This document shows positions 58,388 through 64,000 of a stretch of 64,000 bases of DNA, in pieces; the first letter of the stretch is position 1; the number at the start of each line of letters is the position of its first letter. A model generated the notes under the pieces. It was not told the origin of the DNA. It searched no databases and worked only from the letters and a program-made list of their open reading frames with translations. Made by a program: the position numbers and the translations under genes. The stretch spans positions 1 through 64,000 of the IMG/VR virus record IMGVR_UViG_3300008262_002626; one strand, given 5' to 3'. The stretch comes from a virus.

Positions 58388-58874
58388 TAAAAATTTCCTC
58401 TAACCAAGGTCTACACTTTTCCCATGTAGTGTATTCGTGTGCTAGGCCTCCAGCACTACGCCATTCTGAACAATTACTGTGTCTATCATCAATTAGGATA
58501 TCTCCTACTTCGCAATGGCGCCACTTATCGTGACTATACGGGCCAAAGAATACAGGAGTACCTTTGAAGTATTCATCTGCCCACCACACCTTATCCTGCG
58601 AAGCCCAAGGCATAGAGTTGTCATGCGGTAGTGCTGTTAAAAAGAACAGACCTTCTGCTTGGCCTTCTTCTACTAAAGACTTGCAGTAATTGTAGAGTTC
58701 ATAGGCACCTGGTTTCAAAGGTAGCTCGCGATAGAAACGGCTGTACTGTTTAATCTTGTTCCATTCGTGTTGTGGAATACGTTCACCCTCTTTGTTCCAG
58801 CGGCGCTTGAGGAATATCTGTGCGGCCTCGTGCCAGTCTGCAACAACATCGTCCATATCTAAATAAATCTTCAT
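58347..58874 (-). CDS. HAD 5'(3')-deoxyribonucleotidase-like protein
   Basis: 175 aa. Motif I YLDMDDVVADW (4-14), motif II LTALPH, and motif III ILIDDRHSNCSEWRSAGG agree with NT5C/deoxyribonucleotidase family. It would remove phosphate from deoxynucleotides, or from damaged ones, and so shape the phage dNTP pool made by NrdAB. It overlaps both neighbours by a few bases. Confidence 0.82.
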   Translation of the reverse strand: MKIYLDMDDVVADWHEAAQIFLKRRWNKEGERIPQHEWNKIKQYSRFYRELPLKPGAYELYNYCKSLVEEGQAEGLFFLTALPHDNSMPWASQDKVWWADEYFKGTPVFFGPYSHDKWRHCEVGDILIDDRHSNCSEWRSAGGLAHEYTTWEKCRPWLEEIFNGDKFKGTMAWAG

Positions 58875-59116
58875 TCTTCTGCCTTTAACATATCAAACAC
58901 TGTACCGTATTCTACTATAGGTTCCATGTGAAAGCCTGTACCCCATACTGCCCAGTACTTACGCTTATACACTTTCTTACCCCAGACATATCGACCACCG
59001 ACTGTCTTAACTGGCCATAAAGCATAAACTTCGCGCCACGGATAGCAATCTGCTCCGTTAAATATTCGTTGCGTTATTATCATAGGTGTAAATGTATCTT
59101 TGCCAAACTTTTCCAT
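58871..59116 (-). CDS. 81-aa small protein
   Basis: Begins MEKFGKDTFTPMIITQRIFN, Trp-rich (AVWGTGFHMEPIVEYG). No motif. It is part of a run of 15 small overlapping minus-strand genes (58-64 kb). Confidence 0.6.
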   Translation of the reverse strand: MEKFGKDTFTPMIITQRIFNGADCYPWREVYALWPVKTVGGRYVWGKKVYKRKYWAVWGTGFHMEPIVEYGTVFDMLKAEE

Positions 59117-59117
59117 A

Positions 59118-59759
59118 CTACTTTGATAAATTATCTTTTAGAATTCTCTGTATCGTTTTTGCTGTTTCGATTTGAGAAAGAGGCCCCGGGTGCCGATCGT
59201 TTTTACATTCATCGATACAACTAATTCCATCTGTATAGAGATTGTCAATCGGTCCAATAAAGTCAGGCCTGTGTTCTGATAGCTCGTGTGGGAAAGCTGG
59301 GAAATGTATATATTTTAAATTTAAACTCTTAAGATATAAATCAGCATGGTGCATGTACAACCAACTCTTTATTATACTGTCCACTGGTTCGACTCTAGAT
59401 AACCATTCGGCAATGTATCCAGACCTTGCCGACATCCAAACTCCTAGTTGCCGGTAAGGTTTTATTTTTTTAGTACCAGATATAAAATGCATGTCTCGAT
59501 TAGGTAAACTCCACATAACGACTACAAAATCGTTAGGTTGAAAATCAAAATTTAATATATGATACAATATTTCAATATTACTTGATCCAGGTACGCCTTT
59601 GTTCACTGCTTCAACATTTAGCAATTTTCCTAATTCAAATGGCCAAGATTGTTTAGCAGGCTTTGAACTTATTTTAGTCGTGTTGTTACCGGTCTTACAT
59701 CCTGGAAGACCCGACCCGTATGTAAATGAACAGCCAAAGGCAACAACTCTATTAATCAT
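59118..59759 (-). CDS. SGNH-hydrolase-fold protein
   Basis: 213 aa from ATG 59759, in an ATGA overlap with the gene upstream. Block I AFGCSFTYGSGLPG (7-20), block II NKGVPGSSNIEILYH and a late DRHPG (about 192-196) fit a GDSL/SGNH esterase. Substrate unknown. It is one of three SGNH-type proteins in the window (with 50540 and 61191). Confidence 0.75.
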   Translation of the reverse strand: MINRVVAFGCSFTYGSGLPGCKTGNNTTKISSKPAKQSWPFELGKLLNVEAVNKGVPGSSNIEILYHILNFDFQPNDFVVVMWSLPNRDMHFISGTKKIKPYRQLGVWMSARSGYIAEWLSRVEPVDSIIKSWLYMHHADLYLKSLNLKYIHFPAFPHELSEHRPDFIGPIDNLYTDGISCIDECKNDRHPGPLSQIETAKTIQRILKDNLSK

Positions 59760-60022
59760 TTCCAATACTTTATTTTGAACAGCATAAACTTCTTTGGATT
59801 CTTTATAGTATAATCAGCCGTGTAATTTCCTGTGCCATCTATAGCCATGGCAAATCCATACTTTTCTTCTGCCCAATAATGTATGCTAGGACGACTCATG
59901 CTGAAGTCTCCTTTATATTCTTCCATGTACTCTTGACGCATCCTACGGATAGCATCAAAGTATCTTTCACGTTCTGCTTTGTCCTGCATATCCCATGCTC
60001 GGTATTCGTAGACCATTCCCAT
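59756..60022 (-). CDS. Small protein of the aromatic-tail family
   Basis: 88 aa beginning MGMVYEYRAWDMQDKAERER. The helical body ends NPKKFMLFKIKYWK, a variant of the C-terminal pattern (K/D)xxAMxFxxxW shared by several genes here. Overlap with both neighbours. Function unknown. Confidence 0.6.
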   Translation of the reverse strand: MGMVYEYRAWDMQDKAERERYFDAIRRMRQEYMEEYKGDFSMSRPSIHYWAEEKYGFAMAIDGTGNYTADYTIKNPKKFMLFKIKYWK

Positions 60023-60244
60023 TTAAAAATACTCGTCTGGTTCTGCAAAGTAATCCCAACCTTGACCGCCTAGAGCTTTCCACATATCCCATCTAGCTTC
60101 TTCATCTTTGCACTTCTGTGGCATCTGGTCACTGCCTACTACTGCTTCACATTGAGCACAAAAATAGTTCATACCGAATGTAGGTTCATCGTAATAGGCA
60201 ACTCCGCCACAGGGCAGTACCATGTAATCAGTAAAATCTTTCAT
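60023..60244 (-). CDS. Small zinc-ribbon-like protein
   Basis: 73 aa from MKDFTDYMVLPCGGVAYYDE. Four cysteines in LPCGGVAYY, FCAQCEAVV and PQKCKDEE suit a small zinc ribbon. Trp-rich C-terminus. It overlaps the upstream gene by four bases (ATGA). Confidence 0.65.
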   Translation of the reverse strand: MKDFTDYMVLPCGGVAYYDEPTFGMNYFCAQCEAVVGSDQMPQKCKDEEARWDMWKALGGQGWDYFAEPDEYF

Positions 60245-60435
60245 GACCACCTCATAACAAACCACATGGCTTTCTTTTCGTCATTAAAAGTTAATCCTTT
60301 GCTACCCGTAAAGGCTGTAACCCCATACTCCTGTTCAAGCCAGTCATAGATATTATCAATATCCTGTTCCCACTTTATATGATCGTAAAAATAATCAATA
60401 AGTTTATCCCAGTACAGCTCTTTGTCTACTGTCAT
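60241..60435 (-). CDS. Small protein of the aromatic-tail family
   Basis: 64 aa from MTVDKELYWDKLIDYFYDHI. A C-terminal GLTFNDEKKAMWFVMRWS is a clean example of the shared motif. The middle is a helical acidic sequence (DIDNIYDWLEQEYG). ATGA overlap with its upstream paralogue. Confidence 0.62.
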   Translation of the reverse strand: MTVDKELYWDKLIDYFYDHIKWEQDIDNIYDWLEQEYGVTAFTGSKGLTFNDEKKAMWFVMRWS

Positions 60436-60725
60436 CCTAACCACCTCATCTTGAACCACATAGCATCTGTGTCTTCTTCAAATAACCAAACCAATCCTCG
60501 ATTCCAAAATCTTCCTTTGACACGTTTGCTAACCCAAACGTCAACTTCTGTACTCTGTTCATGTGTCATAACCCAAGGTACAACAACTTGATGCCAACCG
60601 ATTCCTACCAGCATACCTCTAAGCACTTCAGCATCAATTTCGTCTGCAAGGGCTTTGGCTTTTTCTTCCAGTATCTGTTCTTGTAGATCACCGGAACGAT
60701 CGGTTAGTAACTTCTTTTTAAGCAT
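60432..60725 (-). CDS. Small protein of the aromatic-tail family
   Basis: 97 aa from MLKKKLLTDRSGDLQEQILE. A coiled helical N-terminal half, then a beta segment (WHQVVVPWVMTHEQSTEVDV), and the tail LFEEDTDAMWFKMRWLG. It overlaps the next gene upstream by eight bases. Confidence 0.62.
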   Translation of the reverse strand: MLKKKLLTDRSGDLQEQILEEKAKALADEIDAEVLRGMLVGIGWHQVVVPWVMTHEQSTEVDVWVSKRVKGRFWNRGLVWLFEEDTDAMWFKMRWLG

Positions 60726-60948
60726 TGTCTTCTTTCTTGCAACGTTTATTAATTTCATCCGACCAGCGTAGTATAAACCACTCTCTGTGTGCTTCTTTCT
60801 TAAAAGACCACAGACGTTCTGTCATGCTCATGCCTACACCTTCTGCTTCAGCCCAGGCGATCATTTCTTCGTTTAGATCTTCAGGCAATTCACCTTTGTC
60901 AAAGGCAATGCCTGGCAAACGAAAAGGGCCTACTTCACAGTTTTCCAT
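60718..60948 (-). CDS. Small protein of the aromatic-tail family
   Basis: 76 aa from MENCEVGPFRLPGIAFDKGE. Has FKKEAHREWFILRWSDEI near the end, followed by a basic extension (NKRCKKEDNA). Overlaps its neighbours by 8 and 14 bases. Confidence 0.6.
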   Translation of the reverse strand: MENCEVGPFRLPGIAFDKGELPEDLNEEMIAWAEAEGVGMSMTERLWSFKKEAHREWFILRWSDEINKRCKKEDNA

Positions 60949-61216
60949 TGCTGATAATCTCACTGAACTTCATTAAAAACATTGTACGCTTATTCTCACT
61001 GTAGAAATCTAAATGTATTTGGAATTGATAATAGCCAACATTTAGATCATCTCCGGCAGTATCGGGCTTGTCTATCCAAGCCTTGTGTTCACGCACAGTA
61101 AAACCCAAGACACGTTTCATCTTGTCTCGGATCATAAACACAGTCTTAGGATACTCTTCGTGTAGTTCTTTACGAATAGCCTTCCACTGTTCAACGCTTA
61201 GTATTACGGGCTTCAT
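60935..61216 (-). CDS. Small protein of the aromatic-tail family
   Basis: 93 aa from MKPVILSVEQWKAIRKELHE. The body has IRDKMKRVLGFTVREHKAWI and YYQFQIHLDFY; the tail SENKRTMFLMKFSEI is a weaker version of the motif. It overlaps the SGNH gene by 26 bases. Confidence 0.6.
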   Translation of the reverse strand: MKPVILSVEQWKAIRKELHEEYPKTVFMIRDKMKRVLGFTVREHKAWIDKPDTAGDDLNVGYYQFQIHLDFYSENKRTMFLMKFSEIISNGKL

Positions 61217-61616
61217 TAGCAATGGCTTGATAGCCCTGGTAAGTTGGATGGACACCGTCTTTGCTCAGAGGGTGTTGGCGGCTGTCAATAACTATGTCAC
61301 CATACTTGTCGGCTACCTTACGAACATCACTGCGTTTATTATCTTTGATCGCAGGCAAGATCCAGTAGACACGATCAGCACGTACTAGATGACGTAGTGT
61401 ATCCAGTTCTTCATAGGTTTTGATTCTAGCCGTGTCGTTAGAACCCAAACTGATAATCACAGTCTTGGCTTCTTTGTTATTTGATCCTGTGTGCATGACG
61501 TGTCTATTGACATAGTCATAACTGTTAATACCGCTCTTGGCATAGGTTACACATTCTTTGCTTACCTGTCCTACACCTACTGCTAGGCTATCGCCCATGA
61601 TTAAACATTCTAACAT
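61191..61616 (-). CDS. SGNH/GDSL esterase-fold protein
   Basis: 141 aa from ATG 61616 (MLECLIMGDSLAVGVGQVSK); the frame to 61697 runs into the neighbour. Block I MGDSLAVGVG, block III SLGSNDTARI and the catalytic DGVHPTYQGYQ (Asp-x-x-His) are all seen. A small stand-alone esterase, possibly acting on host cell-surface acetyl groups. Confidence 0.83.
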   Translation of the reverse strand: MLECLIMGDSLAVGVGQVSKECVTYAKSGINSYDYVNRHVMHTGSNNKEAKTVIISLGSNDTARIKTYEELDTLRHLVRADRVYWILPAIKDNKRSDVRKVADKYGDIVIDSRQHPLSKDGVHPTYQGYQAIANEARNTKR

Positions 61617-61618
61617 TA

Positions 61619-61894
61619 TTATTCCTCGTAAATTTCCCAACATCCGCGATCGTAGTTCCAATGCCTGGTGTCGTGGATGACCAAAGTAAAACACCATGTA
61701 AACAACCCAAACTCAAATCTAAGGCCTGCATGATCCTGTCTATGTGTTAGTTCAAACACGAACTCTGCTAGTACATTACTACGATATACTTGGCACTCCC
61801 AGGCCTTGTGTTTGGTTAATTTATTACCCCAACACCAACCAGCATCAAATAAGGTACTCCAGGGATTAGTAATACTGAATCTAAAGTTAATCAT
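61619..61894 (-). CDS. Conserved-type 91-aa phage protein
   Basis: From ATG 61894, MINFRFSITNPWSTLFDAGW, with LTKHKAWECQVYRSNVLAEF and HDTRHWNYDRGCWEIYEE. This exact plan is familiar from T4-like cyanophages, where its role is unknown. ATGA overlap with the DUF3307 gene. Confidence 0.75.
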   Translation of the reverse strand: MINFRFSITNPWSTLFDAGWCWGNKLTKHKAWECQVYRSNVLAEFVFELTHRQDHAGLRFEFGLFTWCFTLVIHDTRHWNYDRGCWEIYEE

Positions 61895-62256
61895 GTCAAC
61901 ATCCAAACAATAAACAAGTAGGTAAAATAGTGTGCCATTTGATCTAGGCCCAGGTGATTCCAAAAAGCAGGCGTAGTAATATCTCTATTACCCCAGTTCA
62001 TCTTGGCCCAGTCAATGTGATAGTGTAAAATGAAATCTATAATACCAGCTGTGATACTAAACCATAGGACCACATCTGCGGTGGCCAGCATCAGTAGCGT
62101 ACCTATGCCATGTTTAAGGCTGTGCTTGATGCCCAGCCATCGACCATACTGTCCTTTGTTGTCTACTTCTTCTTGGGTTTGATCAACAAAGTCTATGTAC
62201 CAATGTTTGATAAACAGCAGGCCCAGTAAGATGAATATTGCGCTAGAGTAATCCAT
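61891..62256 (-). CDS. DUF3307-like polytopic membrane protein
   Basis: 121 aa. About four spans; FILHYHIDWAKMNWGNRDIT and HLGLDQMAHYFTY match the His/Asp pattern of DUF3307. Function unknown in bacteria and phage. Coupled on both sides. Confidence 0.75.
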   Translation of the reverse strand: MDYSSAIFILLGLLFIKHWYIDFVDQTQEEVDNKGQYGRWLGIKHSLKHGIGTLLMLATADVVLWFSITAGIIDFILHYHIDWAKMNWGNRDITTPAFWNHLGLDQMAHYFTYLFIVWMLT

Positions 62257-62416
62257 TTCTTATCCTATGAAGGTATTCTCGTTTGAGCCAATACTTGTAG
62301 CGTTGGAAGTATTCTTTCTGGGTATAGGGCAGTTCGCCGTAGAGTCTATGTTCCTCGACGTTGTCGTACCAAATTTCCTGCACCCAACTACGGAAAGATT
62401 TTCTACTGATTCCCAC
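62243..62416 (-). CDS. 57-aa basic protein with GTG start
   Basis: A GTG start at 62416 (GGGAG at the right distance) gives VGISRKSFRSWVQEIWYDNV, ending REYLHRIRNGLL. An ATG-based search misses it. The pattern S-W-V-Q-E-I-W-Y...Y-F...Y-W-L-K-R-E-Y is known from T4-like marine phages. Overlaps the DUF3307 gene by 14 bases. Function unknown. Confidence 0.7.
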   Translation of the reverse strand: MGISRKSFRSWVQEIWYDNVEEHRLYGELPYTQKEYFQRYKYWLKREYLHRIRNGLL

Positions 62417-62463
62417 ACCTGCTCCCTGTAGAGTTTACGATATTATCTTGTATTTTATTACAA

Positions 62464-62787
62464 TTAGTTAGATCTGTCAATGGTCTTGACTATAAGCTCA
62501 GTCCAATAGAGTTCGAATAGCATGGCTCGTTTGGGCACCCGTATGTTCATAACCCAAACATTATCCTGGGCACCGCCTTCATAGATAAACCAATCTTTGT
62601 ACTTTTCTCCCAAGTTTTGAGCGGACCACTTGTAGAGTTCGTGCTTGTGTGTTTTCTTGATGTGATAACACCTAAATGGACGTAGATACTCTGTGACCAT
62701 GCGTCCAAAGTCCGGATCTGATTCACCGGGCATTTTTACTGTGCCGCCACTGTCAAGGACTTGATTGTACTTGTTCAGATTCTGCAT
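62464..62787 (-). CDS. Small protein of the aromatic-tail family
   Basis: 107 aa from MQNLNKYNQVLDSGGTVKMP. A beta segment WFIYEGGAQDNVWVMNIRVP is followed by the tail KRAMLFELYWTELIVK. It overlaps the gene upstream by 35 bases. Confidence 0.6.
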   Translation of the reverse strand: MQNLNKYNQVLDSGGTVKMPGESDPDFGRMVTEYLRPFRCYHIKKTHKHELYKWSAQNLGEKYKDWFIYEGGAQDNVWVMNIRVPKRAMLFELYWTELIVKTIDRSN

Positions 62788-63148
62788 CGTTGTCGTGCTC
62801 CACAAACTTTTCAATTAGGTCAAAGTTTGCTTCAGCTCGTTGTATAGCTTCCCAGGCCCGTTGTAGTGCTGGATTGTTTCGTATCAATGATTGACGCTGT
62901 GCTTGTCGGTCACGTTCCTGTCTAGCCCAATCTAACAGCATCTGTGCTTCGCTATTTAGATCTACAGTAGCATAGTTCATGGCCAACTGCATCCAGTTGT
63001 TACCATCAAACACTTCCATATTTTGACTGGTAGTGTTGAACCGTATCTGCCCTACATTTAGAGCACCTGGAAAGTGATTTACATAGTTACTGGAGGGCTG
63101 TCCGTTTTGTACATTTAGGTAGCGGCCACCGGATATTCCTTTGATCAT
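62753..63148 (-). CDS. T4-like virion-type protein
   Basis: 131 aa beginning MIKGISGGRYLNVQNGQPSS. N-terminal part (GQIRFNTTSQNMEVFDGNNW) is a beta domain common in marine phage structural proteins; the C-terminal helix contains RNNPALQRAWEAIQRAEANF. It shares this RNNP....RAW motif with the next gene upstream. Confidence 0.72.
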   Translation of the reverse strand: MIKGISGGRYLNVQNGQPSSNYVNHFPGALNVGQIRFNTTSQNMEVFDGNNWMQLAMNYATVDLNSEAQMLLDWARQERDRQAQRQSLIRNNPALQRAWEAIQRAEANFDLIEKFVEHDNDAESEQVQSSP

Positions 63149-63149
63149 A

Positions 63150-63503
63150 TTATTTCCTTGACATTTCTAACAGCAGTTGATAGTTACGCCAAGCTCGCTC
63201 CACACTGGGATTATTCTTGCGTACCACTTCATCTGCGACCATTTGATTGACCACTTGTACAGCGTAGTCGTGCTGTCGACTCATTTTAGTCCAGTATCGA
63301 TCCTGTTCTACTAGAGTCTGGAACTCACGCTGAGGTATCAGCATTTCTACATAGCGTAGACGCACATGGTCTACCAAGCTCATGCTGGCAGTGACATTGG
63401 TCCAATCGTGCAGTCTAGGCACCTGGGGTTCCATATATTCCTTATGGGGGTGCAGGCTGGCCTGGGCACGGTATTTCTTTAGAAAATCATCTACATCTTG
63501 CAT
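63150..63503 (-). CDS. Helical protein with RNNP-type tail
   Basis: 117 aa beginning MQDVDDFLKKYRAQASLHPH. Mostly helical. KNNPSVERAWRNYQLLLEMS near the end parallels NNPALQRAWEAIQ in the downstream protein, suggesting a shared interaction module. Function unknown. Confidence 0.65.
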   Translation of the reverse strand: MQDVDDFLKKYRAQASLHPHKEYMEPQVPRLHDWTNVTASMSLVDHVRLRYVEMLIPQREFQTLVEQDRYWTKMSRQHDYAVQVVNQMVADEVVRKNNPSVERAWRNYQLLLEMSRK

Positions 63504-63504
63504 A

Positions 63505-63870
63505 TTAACTATTCCACCTTAGAACAAACCAATCACGATCTTTACAATCTCGGAACCAAAACTTACGATTATTCATATACCAACGTTCACTGGGCGAGGG
63601 TGCAGTCTTGTCACCCCACATGTTGTGGCCACTAGAGCCAAATGTAGTCAAACACCAGGCCTGCATGTCAACCCACGAGCCACCCACGGGCTCTACACAG
63701 TAGTAGCGAGCACCGTAGACACGACCTTCAGTGAGTATCAGAGCTTCCAGGGGCTGACTGTTTAGATCCTGCATGAGTCGTTCGATAGCCTGGGCTGTGA
63801 ACTGGCTCTTGCCCTGACCACGCCCTGTGATCTGTATCAAGCCCCGACCAATATAAACAGGCTCACTCAC
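63505..63870 (-). CDS. Small protein of the aromatic-tail family, GTG start
   Basis: 121 aa from GTG 63870 (VSEPVYIGRGLIQITGRGQG), whose start overlaps the upstream stop. An ATG at 63900 would reach into that gene. The C-terminus FRDCKDRDWFVLRWNS carries the shared motif. A Gly/Lys segment (GRGQGKSQ) resembles but does not match a P-loop. Function unknown. Confidence 0.62.
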   Translation of the reverse strand: MSEPVYIGRGLIQITGRGQGKSQFTAQAIERLMQDLNSQPLEALILTEGRVYGARYYCVEPVGGSWVDMQAWCLTTFGSSGHNMWGDKTAPSPSERWYMNNRKFWFRDCKDRDWFVLRWNS

Positions 63871-64000
63871 GGGGCACCTCAAACAGCAGGGTCTGATCAT
63901 AGATCTCCAATAGATCCTGATCAGTTAGGTCAGCCAGTTCATCCTCAGTGATGCTGAAACGCTCAATCAGCTCTTCGGGATCAAAGGCAAACAAGATATA
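63863..64000 (-). CDS. Partial acidic protein (start outside window)
   Basis: The last 45 codons of a minus-strand gene, ending at TGA 63863. Visible peptide includes FDPEELIERFSITEDELADL and ends LLFEVPRE. Acidic, helical. Its stop overlaps the GTG start of the next gene. No family can be judged from the fragment. Confidence 0.6.
   Translation of the reverse strand, partial: YILFAFDPEELIERFSITEDELADLTDQDLLEIYDQTLLFEVPRE

Noticed and set aside
1-64000. Bacterial chromosome instead of phage
   Set aside because: aceA, dnaK, guaC, iscU and hemA could suggest it, but the fibre, PAAR, DexA-type, late promoters, packaged-type leaders and many small phage proteins are interleaved throughout.
1-64000. 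CRISPR arrays, IS elements, integrase/attachment sites
   Set aside because: No regularly spaced repeats, terminal inverted repeats, transposase or integrase were seen.

Overview
This 64 kb window looks like part of the genome of a large T4-type (myovirus) bacteriophage, probably marine or freshwater and probably infecting a proteobacterium. It is not bacterial chromosome. The evidence is densely packed genes with ATGA/TAATG overlaps, a fibre whose N-terminus is typical of marine T4-like phages, a PAAR spike-tip protein, a DexA-type exonuclease, class Ia ribonucleotide reductase, many small proteins of marine T4-like style, and two promoter classes: sigma70 TTGACA-N17-TATAAT and T4-late-like NATAAATA. 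There is no integrase, IS element, rRNA or ordinary tRNA. The C4-type 5-aminolevulinate synthase, the two-piece (permuted) tmRNA and ROSE-like leaders hint at an alphaproteobacterial host, but this is inference.

Layout. 1-0.6 kb (minus): a permuted tmRNA (5' coding piece cut by the window edge) preceded by three coupled micro-genes. 0.6-3.9 kb (plus): small membrane proteins, then isocitrate lyase and an acyl-lipid desaturase. 15-3.8 kb (minus): a bilin module (heme oxygenase and bilin reductase), a capsid-targeted-like protein, then a curli-type block: csgF, csgG, curlin-repeat protein, FecR-domain protein, giant curlin-repeat/PA14-like protein, CHASE2-class III cyclase, and an S11 DD-peptidase. 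15.9-21 kb (minus): clpS, hsp20, dnaK, guaC, dexA-like and rpsU. 21-27 kb (minus): membrane/coiled-coil protein with an apparent -1 frame extension, virion-type proteins, cell-wall hydrolase, a structured RNA, iscA/iscU, an H1-like protein and PAAR. 27-31.6 kb: glutaredoxin, nrdB, class II aldolase, nrdA. 31.7-44 kb: fibre, exonuclease, head/internal-type proteins, two nucleotidyltransferase-like proteins, a plus-strand island of small genes, and a structured RNA. 45-46 kb: plus-strand hemA (ALAS). 46-64 kb (minus): lipoproteins, HAD proteins, nuclease, HNH, YqgE, cell-wall enzymes, epimerase, ParB-like protein and a long run of small coupled genes, several sharing a C-terminal aromatic motif.

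How parts may work together. ALAS, heme oxygenase and the bilin reductase can form a tetrapyrrole-to-bilin route. ClpS, Hsp20 and DnaK form a proteostasis set, the last two behind near-identical leaders that can hide the Shine-Dalgarno sequence. CsgF/CsgG could export the curlin-repeat proteins. A dozen unrelated proteins, including a lytic transglycosylase, an M23 peptidase, a SprT-like protease and a HAD protein, start with a peptide resembling the T4 capsid-targeting sequence, suggesting a packaged and injected set. All functions are read from sequence and memory of families; no database search was run.
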